Shown here piece after piece: positions 17,364-27,035 of a stretch of DNA of 64,000 nt. The translations under genes were made by a program, and so were the position numbers. Positions within the stretch are counted from its first letter, which is position 1, and each line of letters starts with the position of its first letter. The stretch is from NCBI RefSeq assembly GCF_900104175.1, contig NZ_FNIX01000022.1, forward strand, positions 1 through 64,000, written 5' to 3'. This stretch comes from Lentzea jiangxiensis (GTDB lineage Bacteria; Actinomycetota; Actinomycetes; Mycobacteriales; Pseudonocardiaceae). The notes below the pieces were generated by a model, which saw nothing but the letters and a program-made list of their open reading frames with translations, was not told where the DNA came from and did not search any database.

Positions 17364-17783
17364 CGCCTGCCGACCGGCGGACCGGCACTCCAGCGCCTCG
17401 CCGACGTCGAGGTGGAGGTCCAGAACACCTGACAACCCGGTGATCATCAGGGGTAGCCGCACCTGGCGCGTACGCGCCACCACGCACAGGTCGGCACCCG
17501 TCAGCTGCGCCGCCTTCCCCACGACGACCAGAACAGTGATACCGGCCGCGCAGAAGAAGGCCACCTCGGAGAGGTCGAGGACCAGGTGGTCGGTGAACCG
17601 CAGTTGCTCGGTGATCTGATCGCGCACCACCATGCAGGTCGCCATGTCCACCTCGCCGCGCACGGCGACCACGACCGCTCCGGATGGTGCGGTCCGCGTG
17701 GTGACGACGAAGACTTCGGCAGGGCACCGGCTCACCTGAGCGTGCCGCGGGTCGAAGGTCGTGGTGATATCGATTCGCTCCAT
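17310..17783 (-). CDS. STAS-domain anti-sigma-factor-antagonist-like protein
   Basis: 157 residues; ATG 17783 with GGGAAGG upstream. STAS fold: GAVVVAVRGEVDMATC, LVLDLSEVAFFCAAGITVLV, LCVVARTRQVRLPLMITGL. In classical SpoIIAA/RsbV proteins the phosphoserine lies in a DSSG-like motif. Here the position reads CAAG, so the phosphorylatable Ser is replaced by Ala and regulation by a serine kinase is doubtful. It is convergent with the decayed GAF-ANTAR gene. Confidence 0.82.
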   Translation of the reverse strand: MERIDITTTFDPRHAQVSRCPAEVFVVTTRTAPSGAVVVAVRGEVDMATCMVVRDQITEQLRFTDHLVLDLSEVAFFCAAGITVLVVVGKAAQLTGADLCVVARTRQVRLPLMITGLSGVLDLHLDVGEALECRSAGRQASPAWPRLADPGQPGDLG

Positions 17784-18599
17784 GGAACCTTCCCTCGTCG
17801 GCTGACGCCACGCCAGGGTCCAGGGCACGTGCTCGCAACGCTACACCCATGAGCGGCTGACGCGAAGGCTCTGCGAACACTGCGTCATCCGTTCACATGG
17901 GAAGATCCTTTGCAATCCATTGTGGACAGTCGGCGGCATACGCGGCTCAGGAGTGGCGTTGAGGAATCAAAGAACCGGCGAACGACCGGCAAGAGGCCGG
18001 CTCGGATCGAAAGACGGTCCAAGGCGGGCGCCGCCGCCGTGGCGGACACAGTCGTACTGCTCGCGGCGACGCTCTCGGTGCTGCTCGGCGTCGCCAGGCA
18101 GGTGCGGCACTGCTGGGTGTCCTCGGTTGAACGTGGCCTTGGCGGCGCGTCTGCCGGTCCTCGACTCGACGGAGAGGCTGCCCGATCGGGCGGAAGTCGT
18201 CGTTGGAGACGTGCTTCGGGGTTCTCCTCGTGCTGCTCACACCATGCGTCGACTACGTGATCGAGTTCAGCGGCCTCACGGTGGCAGCAGCGAACGACTC
18301 CTCGCCGCCCCGTCTCACCGCGCCATTCAGGCTGCTCGGCATCAGCGCCCGCCAACTTCGCGTAGACCGGATCCTGGACGAGGCGGCACACGCAGCCAAT
18401 CCAGTTCAGCCGATGCGCGTGTTCGGACTCGGCGTCGACGCCTCCGCGCGGTACGTCCACACCGCACACCCGGAGAAGTTCATCCGTGATCCCAGCTCAT
18501 CCACCGCGGCGCCACCGACCAGACCGCTACGGTGTGCGCGTCAAAAACTACGTCGATGCAGGTCAAGGAGCATGGCGATACTTGTGGTGCCACGCCAGC
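17784..18599. other. Intergenic stretch without a supportable gene
   Basis: About 800 bases. Overlapping frames on both strands are present but none is recognisable or has a plausible start. It is flanked on the right by mobile-element debris. Confidence 0.35.
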
Positions 18600-18720
18600 A
18601 AGTGATCGGCAGGTTCCGTGCTCGTTGTAGTGCCGTTCGTACTCACGCAGCGCTTGCCGCAGATGGTCCTGACTCCAGATCGGCGTGTGCCCAACAGGTC
18701 GCCGCGAAATTTCTTGGGCC
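18600..18720 (-). pseudogene. C-terminal fragment of an integrase-type transposase
   Basis: The DNA is closely similar to 53830-53960. It encodes on the minus strand the LRQALREYERHYNEH-like C-terminal block of the same transposase family. Nothing of the N-terminus is present. Confidence 0.6.
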
Positions 18721-18768
18721 CAGTCAGCAGGACCTAGTGACGAAGATTAGATCGTGTCAACTGGCCCT

Positions 18769-19250
18769 CTACACCATGTTCGAGCTATTCAACAGCGCAT
18801 GAATCGTCGGGGCGTGGCCTCTCAGCGCCGCACTGACATCTCCGATGGAGTCGATCGCCGCATAGATCTCGGCGATGTCCCCCGCTCGACCGGTGCCTGA
18901 ACGTTGTCCAAGACAGCCCGTGCCGCGAGCCTCTCGGCCTGCGCGTCGTTGATCACCTAGACCAACACTGCCGGATCGACGCCGGCCATGACGGCGTTCT
19001 GGAACCTCGTCGACTTGGCTTCCGCGTCAGTGAGCCTCTTCTTCGCGGAAGCACGACTGGCCTCGATCACCGGTTCTTGTGGATCCATCAGCGCCGCGAC
19101 GGTACGGTCCCGGTTCTTCCGGTCGAACAGGTGCCCGAGCCAGCCGTTGATGGCGTCCTGAAGAAGGCCCTCCCTCAAATAAACCGCTCCGGGATTCGAC
19201 GCGAGCACCGGAGATCCCGGAGCCAGGGTGTATGCAGTTGTGCTCTGCAC
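18769..19250 (-). pseudogene. C-terminal remnant of a large serine recombinase
   Basis: The frame reads YLREGLLQDAINGWLGHLFD, then RDRTVAALMD and AKKRLTDAEAKSTRFQNAVMAGVDPAVLV, then an in-frame TAG (18957-18959), then VINDAQAERLAARAVLD and, after a frameshift, DIAEIYAAIDSIGDVSAALRG. This matches the coiled-coil C-terminus of actinobacterial large serine recombinases, where LVEAINEAQ is usual, so the stop probably arose from GAG to TAG. The catalytic and zinc-ribbon domains are absent. Confidence 0.75.
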
Positions 19251-19840
19251 ACGGTGGGAATACCACCGGTATCAAGTTTCAGTCAACACTGAAGCTACTG
19301 ATACCTTCGGCTCGAAGTAGCGATCCGCGGCAGAAGAAAGGAACGAAAGCCGCGATTGCCATCACTGCGGATAGACGGCCCAGCAGATGCAGATACGGGT
19401 TCCCGTCCACATACCCAAAGTATCGACAGGGGCGCAAATGGCATTTCCACAGCGAGCCGAGAGCGCCGAGCGGTTCCACCGCTTCGACAACAGCCGGACC
19501 TCGAACGCCACGATGCCGCACCGTCCGGGGAGCCGGGCAGAGCACAGCAACCCATAGGTTCAGACCATCGATCCCACCATCGCCCTCACAGTCACAGATT
19601 CCACAGGATCGGGAATATGGAAGTTTCGAAACTTCTCCGAAGACGACCGAGGACCATCCAAACAGGAATTACCACGCTTCTGACCGCCGCAAACAGCAAT
19701 TGAGACAGAGGGCGATAGACATTCTTCGGGGAACGTTGCCATGATGAAGTGACCAAAGGGAAGCTCCGATACCAGTCGGCGCAATACACCATCAGCACGT
19801 GCCGCCATTCGGCCCCCATTTCCGCAGGGAGGGTGTCCCG
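19251..19840. other. Intergenic, lower GC, no gene seen
   Basis: About 590 bases upstream of the first BTAD regulator. Base composition is more even than in the flanking genes, consistent with foreign DNA or a long promoter region. No frame is convincing. Confidence 0.4.
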
Positions 19841-22800
19841 GTGTCGATGAGCACAACCGCTTCGCTGGTGGTCAGGCTGCTCGGCCCGGTGCGCGCGTGG
19901 CGCAACGGCGCTGAGGTCGACCTGGGCACCGCGCGCAGGCGCGCTGTGTTCACCCTGCTCGCGATGCGGGCGAACGAGGCGGTCTCCAAGGACGAGCTGG
20001 TCGACGGGGTGTGGGGCGACGCGCCGCCCGCGACCGCTGAGGCGAGCCTCTACACCTACGTCTCCGCGCTGCGCGGGGCGCTGGAGCCGGAACGGTCCAA
20101 GCGATCCGCCGGGGTGGTGCTCACCTCGTCGGGAGCCGGGTACGCGCTCCGCCTGGATCCCGAGGCGGTGGACGTCCACCGCTTCGACCGGCACCGCGAG
20201 CGGGCGGAGAGCCTGGCGCGGCACGACCCTGAGCGGGCGGTGGCGGAGCTGGACGCCGCGCTGGCGCTGTGGGAGGGCGAGGCGCTGTTCTCCGTGCCGG
20301 GCCGGTTCGCCGAGTCCCAGCGGTCGCGGTTGCACGAGCTGCGGCTGGCGGCCGTGGAGCGGCGCGCCGAACTGGCGCTGCTGCTGGGCAGGCACGCCGA
20401 CGTGGTGGCCGAGCTGTCCGGGCTGGTGGTCGAGCACCCGCTGCGGGAGGGGCTGCGGGCGCTGCTGATGTCCGCGCTGCACCGAGGTGGCAGGCAGGCC
20501 GAAGCGCTGGAGGTGTTCCGCGACGCCCGGCAGGCGCTGGCGACCAAGCTCGGCATCGAGCCAGGCGACGCTTTGCGCGAGGCCCACCGCCGGGTGCTGG
20601 AGGGCGAGGCGGCCCACCGCTCACCTGCAGCCGGACCGGCCGGGGCTCCCCTGACAGCCCCAGCCTCGTCTTCCGCCGATCCCTCCGCGGCGGAGAGCGG
20701 GGCGACGAGCGGGCCGCGACAGGCGTTGGCTCCCCTCGTCGGCCGGCGAAGGGAGCTCGGCCTGCTGCGGCGTGCGGTGACCGGTGTGGCCGCCGGCCGG
20801 GGCGGAGTCCTGTGGCTCGAGGGTGAGCCGGGTATCGGCAAGTCGTCCCTGCTGGCCGCCTGCCTGGCCGGCACGGAGGTCCGCGTCGCCTGGGCCGCGG
20901 CCGACGAACTGGGCGGACGCTTCCCCCTCCGCGTGGTGCTCGACGCCCTCAACGTGTCGGTCGCGTCCCCCGACGCGCGCCGTGGCGAGCTGGCCCGCGA
21001 CCTGCTGGCCCGGGCCGGTGACCGCCAGGCCGTGGGCGACCCGGTGCTCACCGCCGTCGAACGCCTGGTGGAACTGGTGCGCGAGCTGAGCGCGGAAGCC
21101 CCGCTGGTGCTGGCACTCGACGACTTCCAGTGGGCCGACGAGGCCAGCGTGCTGCTGTGGCACCGGCTGCTCCGCCTGTCGCACCGGCTCCCCCTGCTCC
21201 TGATCGCGGTGACGCGGCCGGTGCCGCACCGCGAGGACATGGCGCGGGTGCGGCGCGCGGTCGTGGACACCGGTGACCTGATCATCCTCGAACCGCTGAC
21301 GGACGAAGAGGTCACCGAACTGGTGACCAGGCTGGTGGACGCCCCACCCGGCCGGGACCTGGACCGGCTCGCCGGATGCGCGGGGGGAAACCCGCTCTAC
21401 GTCAAGGACGTGGTCTCCGCGCTGGTGCGCGAGAACGCCGTCGAGTTTCGCGCCGGACTCGCCGAGGCGCGGGTGACGGGCCAGGACATGCCGGCATCGC
21501 TGGTGACGGCGCTGGCCAGGCGGCTGGCGTTCTTCTCGGCGGAAGCACTGGGCCTGCTGCGCTGGGCCGCGCTGCTGGGCACCGCGTTCGCGCCCGGTGA
21601 CGCGGCGGTCGTGGCGGGACGGCCGGTCAGCGAGCTGGTCGCCGCTGTGGAGGAGGCGATGGCGGCCGGCATCCTGGTCGAGGAGGGCGCCGAGTTCGCC
21701 TTCCGGCACCACCTGGTTCACCACGCCCTCTACCTGGGCATCCCGGCCGCCGTGCGGGCCGCGCTGCACCGGCAGGCCGCCCAGGCCCTCGCCGCGGCCG
21801 GGTCGCCGGTCGAGCTGGTCGCGCGGCAGCTGGCCACCGCGTCGACCGCGGTCGACCCCTGGGTGGTGAACTGGCTGCTCGCCAACGCCGAGCTGGTCGC
21901 GGCGCAGGACCCGGACCTGGCGGTCGCGGTGCTGCGGTCGGCCGTCACGCAGTCGGACGTGCCCGTGGGAGATCGCGAACTGCTCGCTGCCCGGCTGGCC
22001 CGCCTGCTGTTCGGGCTCGGCCGCCGCGCCGATGCCGAAGCCTGCTACGCGCTGGCCCGCGCCAGGGACCACGTCGTGATCGCCGAGATGCGCTGGGTCC
22101 TGGCCGCCTCGTACCACCGCGACGGCCGCACCGCGGACGCCGCCGAAGTGCTGCGGTCGGCGGCCGCCGACCACGCCACACCCCCCGTCTGGCGGGCCCG
22201 CCTGCAGGCGCTGACCGCGGACGTGCTGACCGAGGACGAGGGCGAGACCGCCGCACACCAGGCGCTGGAGCTGGCGCGGGAGGTGCGCGACAACTTCACC
22301 GTGGCGCAGGCCAGGCGCGGGCTGTGGCGGGCCGCGACAGCCCGCGGCGACCACGCCGAGGCGTTGCGGCAGGTCGACCAAGCCCTCGCGGTCTCCGTCA
22401 CCCCGGAGGCCCACGCGGACCTGGTGGGTGACAAGGTGCTCACCCTCCAGCACCTCGACCGCCTCGACGAGGCCGACGACCTGCTCCGCGCCACGCGACC
22501 GCACCCCGCCGCAGTGGCGCAGTGCTACTGGCGGGGTCGCTGGGCGGAGGCGCTCGACCTGGTCGACGGCCACCGTGAGCCGCCGCCGAGCCCGTGGCCC
22601 CGGGACCGTGGTCCGACACCTCCCGCCCACGGCGTCGCCGCGCTCGTCGCGGTCCGCCAGGACCGGGTGGACGTGGCGCTGCGGCACCTGCGCGCTCTGG
22701 CAGGCCGCCGGGACGACTTCCTGGACGACTTCCGCGCCGCCGCCGAAGCCACCATCGCCGAACGCGCCGGACGGGTGGACGACGCGCTCGCCGCGCTGAC

Positions 22801-23188
22801 AGGGGTGCTCGCACCCGGCCGTGCGGCGCCCAACCTGCGGTGGCTGCCACCGCTGACGCGGTTGGCGCTGCTGGCGGATGACCGCGACCTGGCGGCACAC
22901 GCGGCCGGGCTCGCCCAGGCGAGCGAGGCCATCGCGGTGGCGCTGCGCTGCCGCGGGCTGGTGAACCGCGACCCGGCCCTCGTGCTCGACGCGGTGGCGC
23001 GGTACCGGGAGGTGGGCCGGCCGGTGGAGCTGGCAGAGGCGCTGGAGGACGGCGCCGCGCTGCTGGCGGGGCGCGGCGACTGGGCCGCGGCCGACGCGGC
23101 GGTGAGGGAGGCCGTGGCGGTCTACCGCGGTTTCGGCGCGGAGTGGGACGCGTGTCGGGCCGGAGCGCTGGTGCGCCACGTGGCCTGA
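19841..23188 (+). CDS. BTAD-AAA ATPase transcriptional regulator 1
   Basis: About 1115 residues. I chose GTG 19841, 8 bases after AGGGAGGG; ATG 19847 is the alternative. Domains: OmpR-type winged helix (about 10-95), BTAD (about 100-255), Ser/Ala linker, STAND-type ATPase with Walker A GEPGIGKSS near residue 330 and Walker B LALDDFQWADE near 425, then TPR-like helical repeats to the C-terminus. Same layout as AfsR/SARP-type large regulators, though it lacks a C-terminal LuxR helix-turn-helix. Tandem paralogue of the next gene. Its place beside the injection-system cluster suggests control of it (inference). Confidence 0.9.
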   Translation: MSMSTTASLVVRLLGPVRAWRNGAEVDLGTARRRAVFTLLAMRANEAVSKDELVDGVWGDAPPATAEASLYTYVSALRGALEPERSKRSAGVVLTSSGAGYALRLDPEAVDVHRFDRHRERAESLARHDPERAVAELDAALALWEGEALFSVPGRFAESQRSRLHELRLAAVERRAELALLLGRHADVVAELSGLVVEHPLREGLRALLMSALHRGGRQAEALEVFRDARQALATKLGIEPGDALREAHRRVLEGEAAHRSPAAGPAGAPLTAPASSSADPSAAESGATSGPRQALAPLVGRRRELGLLRRAVTGVAAGRGGVLWLEGEPGIGKSSLLAACLAGTEVRVAWAAADELGGRFPLRVVLDALNVSVASPDARRGELARDLLARAGDRQAVGDPVLTAVERLVELVRELSAEAPLVLALDDFQWADEASVLLWHRLLRLSHRLPLLLIAVTRPVPHREDMARVRRAVVDTGDLIILEPLTDEEVTELVTRLVDAPPGRDLDRLAGCAGGNPLYVKDVVSALVRENAVEFRAGLAEARVTGQDMPASLVTALARRLAFFSAEALGLLRWAALLGTAFAPGDAAVVAGRPVSELVAAVEEAMAAGILVEEGAEFAFRHHLVHHALYLGIPAAVRAALHRQAAQALAAAGSPVELVARQLATASTAVDPWVVNWLLANAELVAAQDPDLAVAVLRSAVTQSDVPVGDRELLAARLARLLFGLGRRADAEACYALARARDHVVIAEMRWVLAASYHRDGRTADAAEVLRSAAADHATPPVWRARLQALTADVLTEDEGETAAHQALELAREVRDNFTVAQARRGLWRAATARGDHAEALRQVDQALAVSVTPEAHADLVGDKVLTLQHLDRLDEADDLLRATRPHPAAVAQCYWRGRWAEALDLVDGHREPPPSPWPRDRGPTPPAHGVAALVAVRQDRVDVALRHLRALAGRRDDFLDDFRAAAEATIAERAGRVDDALAALTGVLAPGRAAPNLRWLPPLTRLALLADDRDLAAHAAGLAQASEAIAVALRCRGLVNRDPALVLDAVARYREVGRPVELAEALEDGAALLAGRGDWAAADAAVREAVAVYRGFGAEWDACRAGALVRHVA

Positions 23189-23326
23189 GAAGGGCAGGAC
23201 GTGCACGTCGATCACGGCGGCACCAACGGGTGATCGGGGTCGGCGCGGTCGATGGCGCCGGCATCGGGCCGCGGCGGCGGGAGGACGTGCGCCGCGACCT
23301 GAGGAGCCTTCGGGAAGGCGGGCGGG

Positions 23327-26300
23327 ATGTCGGCGTTGCGGTTGGTCGTGCTGGGGCCGGTGCGTGCGTGGGTCGGGGATCGGGAGGTGTCGCTGGGATC
23401 GGCACGCCCCCAGGCGGTGTTCGCGATGCTCGCGCTGCGCGCGGGCGCGGCGGTGCGGCGGGACGACCTGGTGGCCGGCGTGTGGGGGCAGGACGCGCCG
23501 GCCACCGCGGAGGGCAGCGTCCACACCTACATCTCGTTGCTGCGCAAGGCTTTGGAGCCGGACCGGGCGCGCGGGGCGGCCTCGCAGGTGCTGGAGTCGG
23601 TCGGGTCGGGTTACCGCCTGCGGTGGGCCTCGGATGCTTCGGATCTCGCGGAGTTCCGCGCGCTGCGGGCGCAGGGTCGGCGGCAGCTGGCGGACGGCGA
23701 CGCGGACGCGGCGCTGGGCTCGCTCGACGCGGCGCTGGGGCTGTGGCGGGGCGAGGCGCTGGCGGGCTTGAGCGGACCGTTCGCCGAGACCCGGCGGCGG
23801 GAGCTGGCCGCGGAGCGGACCGTCGCGCGGGAGCTGCGCGCCGAGGCGGCCATGGCGACCGGCACGCACACCGACGTGATCGCGGACCTCGGCGCGCTGG
23901 TCGCGGAGGAACCGCTGCGGGAACGGGCGTACGAGCTGCTGGTGCTGGCACTGCACCGCAGTGGGCGCGGCGCGGAGGCGTTGGAGGTGTTCCGCGACGC
24001 ACGCCGGGTGCTGGTGACCGAGCTGGGCGTGGAACCGGGGCCGGGACTGCGCGCCGCGCAGCAGCTGGTGCTCGGCGGCACGCGGACCGCCCCGGCTCCC
24101 CCGCGCCCCGCACCGCGGGCTCCCACCGCCAACCACCCCCGCCCAGTACCGCAGGACGCGTCGGCACCGGTGGCCCGCACCTTCGACGAGCCGGTCCTGC
24201 TGGGCCGTCACGCCGAGCTGGCCGCGATCTCGCGGGCGGTCGGCGACCTGTCAGCGGGACGCGGCGGGACGCTGTGGGTGGAGGGCGAGATGGGCATCGG
24301 CAAGTCGGCGCTGCTGGCCGCCGCACTGGTACGGGCCGGGCTGGCCGGGTACCAGACCGCCCACGCCGTGGCGGACGAGCTGGACAGCCGCTTCCCGCTC
24401 CGGCTCGCGCTGGACGCCCTGGGCGTGGACCCCGCTGCCACCGACCCGCGGCGTGCGGAGGTGGCGCGGGCACTGCGCGAGCGGCAGCCCGTCGGGTCGA
24501 TCTTCGCGAGCGGCGACCCGCTCTCGGGCGGCGTCGACAAGCTGGTCGCACTGGTGGAGCGGCTGTGCGCGGACGCGCCCCTGGTGCTGGTGCTGGACGA
24601 CCTCCAGTGGGCCGACGAGAGCAGCATCGAGGTGTGGCGCCGGCTCGGCGCGCTGACCCGGCACCTGCCGCTGCTGCTGCTGGGCGCGGCGCGGCCGGTG
24701 CCCTACCGGCCGGAGGTGGCCCGCCTGCGCCAGATCTCGGAATCCGGTGGCGTGGTTCTGGACCCCGCACCGCTCGGTGACTCGGATGTGGCGGACATCG
24801 TCGGGCGGCTGGTGGGCGCGCCGCCCGGCCCTGCGCTGCGCGAGATCGCCGCGCGGGCGGGCGGCAACCCGCTGTACGTGCGGGAGGTCGCGGACGCCCT
24901 GCTGCGCGAGCAGCTGGTGGTGGTCGTCGGCACCGGCCTGGCCGAGGTGGGCGAGCACGCCTTCGACCGGGTGCCCAGCTCGCTGGTGTCCGCGGTCGGC
25001 GGACGCCTGGACCTGGTCTCCGCTCCCACGCGCGAAGTGCTGCGGTGGGCGGCGCTGCTGGGCGGCGAGTTCTCCGTCGACGGGCTCGCGGTCGTTCTCG
25101 CCCGCCCGGTGACGGAGCTGGTGGTGCCACTCGAGGAGGCCGCCGCGGCGGGGGTGCTGCGCGACGCCGGGACGCGCATCGCGTTCCGGCACCCGGTGTT
25201 GCGGCAGGCGCTGTACGAGAGGACGCCCGCGGCGCTGCGCAACGCCCTGCACGAGCAGGCCGCGCAGGCACTCGCGCGCGCCGGGGCGCCGGTCGACCAC
25301 GTGGCCGAGCAGTTGCTGGCCTCGGCCGGGCACTTCGGCGGGTGGGTGGTGGACTGGCTGCTGGTGCGGGCGCCGGCGCTGGTCTACGAGGCGCCGCTGG
25401 TCGCGGTCGACCTGCTGCAGCGGGCGTTGCGGTCCACGGCCGTGCCCGACGAGCACGCCGCGACGCTGCGGGCCCACCTGAGCAGCGCGCTGTTCCGGAT
25501 CGGCCGGGACACCGAGGCCGAGCACCACGCTCGGCGGGCCCTGCCGGGACTGCGCGACCCCGACCGGATCGCGGAGGTCCAGTGGACGACGGCCTACGTG
25601 CCCTTCCGCGCGTCACGGCCGGAGCAGGCACTGGCGTCGCTGCGGGAGACGCTGGCCAACCCCGGGCTGCCCGACGCGTGGCGTGCCCGGCTGCTGTCGC
25701 TGCTGGCGCTGGTGCAGCGTGCCGGGCTCGACGACCTCGACGCGGCGGCCGCGAGCGCGCGCGAGTCCATCGAGGTCGGGGAACGCGCGGCCGACCCGTT
25801 CGCCATCGGCCAGTCCCTGGAGGTGCTGTGGCAGGTCGACGCGGCGCGGCGCGACTACGTGAGCGCGCTCGCCTACCTGGACCGCGCGCTGGACGTGGTG
25901 GGCACCGATTTCAGCCTCACCGACCTGAAGCTGGTGCTGCTGGACAACCGCGTGTTCACGCTGCAGTGCCTGGACCGGCTGGACGAAGCGACCGACACGA
26001 TGCGGCTGGCGTTCAACGCTGCCGGGCACGGCGCGTCCGTGGCGGCCCTCCAGGTCGGCGCGGCCGTCCACCGGTTCTGGCTCGGCGGGTGGGACGAGGC
26101 GGTGGACCGGCTCGACGCGGTGCTCGGGGACGACTCGGGCATGACCGGGTTCGGCCTGCGCGAGGGCGGGTTGATGCTGCTGCACGGCGTCGCCGCACTG
26201 ATAGCCGCGCACCGGGACGACGATCTGGCGCTCAAGCGACACCTGCACGCGGGTCTCACGCTGCCGCTGGCGACCGCGGCGAACCGGGAGAACTGCGACT

Positions 26301-26779
26301 TCCTGGTCGCGGCACGGGCGGCCGCGGCGTACCGGAACGGCGACCACGCCGACGCGATCGAGTTCCTGGGCGGGATCCTCGACACCCGCTACGCCCAGAT
26401 GATGCTGCGCCACCAGTGGCTGCCGGAGCTGGTCCGGATGGCGCTGGACTGCGACGACCGGGCGACCGCCCGCGCCGCCGTCGAAGCCTGCGAGGCCGAG
26501 GCGGCCAGGGAGTCCACCGCGGCCAGGGCCGCCGCCGCGGCGCGGCGCTGCCGGTGCGTGCTGGCGGAGGACCCGGACGGGCTCACGGAGGTCGCCGCGC
26601 ACTACCGTTCGGTGGGCCGGGTGTTCGAGTCGGCGCAGACGCTGGAGGACCGCGCGGTCCTGCTCGCGCGCAGTGGGCGTGAGCCGGAGGCCGGCGCCGC
26701 GCTGCGCGAGGCCGTCGGTCTCTACCGCGGGCTGGGCGCCGCGTGGGACATCCGCCGGGCCACCGACCGTGTCGGCTGA
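23327..26779 (+). CDS. BTAD-AAA ATPase transcriptional regulator 2
   Basis: 1150 residues, ATG 23327. Same domain order as the preceding gene: winged helix (LGPVRAWVGDREVSLGSARP), BTAD to about residue 245, Pro-rich linker, ATPase with GEMGIGKSA (about 320-328) and LVLVLDDLQWADES (about 418-430), AGGNPLYVREV sensor region, and a long TPR-like tail. The two genes are separated by 138 bases and clearly arose by tandem duplication, with divergence concentrated in the linker and tail. It probably binds direct repeats upstream of target operons and opens DNA in an ATP-dependent way. Confidence 0.9.
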   Translation: MSALRLVVLGPVRAWVGDREVSLGSARPQAVFAMLALRAGAAVRRDDLVAGVWGQDAPATAEGSVHTYISLLRKALEPDRARGAASQVLESVGSGYRLRWASDASDLAEFRALRAQGRRQLADGDADAALGSLDAALGLWRGEALAGLSGPFAETRRRELAAERTVARELRAEAAMATGTHTDVIADLGALVAEEPLRERAYELLVLALHRSGRGAEALEVFRDARRVLVTELGVEPGPGLRAAQQLVLGGTRTAPAPPRPAPRAPTANHPRPVPQDASAPVARTFDEPVLLGRHAELAAISRAVGDLSAGRGGTLWVEGEMGIGKSALLAAALVRAGLAGYQTAHAVADELDSRFPLRLALDALGVDPAATDPRRAEVARALRERQPVGSIFASGDPLSGGVDKLVALVERLCADAPLVLVLDDLQWADESSIEVWRRLGALTRHLPLLLLGAARPVPYRPEVARLRQISESGGVVLDPAPLGDSDVADIVGRLVGAPPGPALREIAARAGGNPLYVREVADALLREQLVVVVGTGLAEVGEHAFDRVPSSLVSAVGGRLDLVSAPTREVLRWAALLGGEFSVDGLAVVLARPVTELVVPLEEAAAAGVLRDAGTRIAFRHPVLRQALYERTPAALRNALHEQAAQALARAGAPVDHVAEQLLASAGHFGGWVVDWLLVRAPALVYEAPLVAVDLLQRALRSTAVPDEHAATLRAHLSSALFRIGRDTEAEHHARRALPGLRDPDRIAEVQWTTAYVPFRASRPEQALASLRETLANPGLPDAWRARLLSLLALVQRAGLDDLDAAAASARESIEVGERAADPFAIGQSLEVLWQVDAARRDYVSALAYLDRALDVVGTDFSLTDLKLVLLDNRVFTLQCLDRLDEATDTMRLAFNAAGHGASVAALQVGAAVHRFWLGGWDEAVDRLDAVLGDDSGMTGFGLREGGLMLLHGVAALIAAHRDDDLALKRHLHAGLTLPLATAANRENCDFLVAARAAAAYRNGDHADAIEFLGGILDTRYAQMMLRHQWLPELVRMALDCDDRATARAAVEACEAEAARESTAARAAAAARRCRCVLAEDPDGLTEVAAHYRSVGRVFESAQTLEDRAVLLARSGREPEAGAALREAVGLYRGLGAAWDIRRATDRVG

Positions 26780-26863
26780 TCGCCGTGGCCGAGTCGTTCA
26801 CCGAGCAGCCGCCGTCCCGCCCGGCGGCGAAGCTCCCCTGCACCACCCCGGTCGCGGTGGGTG

Positions 26864-27034
26864 TTACTCATCCCCCTCCTCCGGCGCGCCGATCACCCCG
26901 TCGGCCGACATCACCCAGCCCGTGTCCGGCCGGGCGCACTTCATCGCGGTCGTCCCCCGCAACGCCCGCCGCGCCAGGTCCACCGCCCGCCGCAGCCTGG
27001 CGCGTTCCCGCTCGGCCACCAGGGTCTCGTCCAC
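26864..27034 (-). CDS. 56-residue protein coupled to the LuxR gene
   Basis: The GTG at 27034 lies 1 base after the TGA of the LuxR regulator, so translation is probably coupled. The protein starts VDETLVAERERARLRRAVDL and ends APEEGDE. A basic helix (residues 7-30) is followed by CARPDTGWVMSADGVIG and an acidic tail. Codon use is typical of the genome. No family recognised; it may be a small partner or modulator of the regulator. Confidence 0.6.
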   Translation of the reverse strand: MDETLVAERERARLRRAVDLARRALRGTTAMKCARPDTGWVMSADGVIGAPEEGDE

Positions 27035-27035
27035 C

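Noticed and set aside
19279-19555. Short minus-strand ORFs with a hydrophobic segment
   Set aside because: No ribosome site and even base composition; insufficient to call a gene.
20621-25631. Two minus-strand ORFs over 1000 codons within the BTAD regulators
   Set aside because: Arg/Pro/Gln-rich antisense frames caused by high GC; the plus-strand frames carry complete domains.
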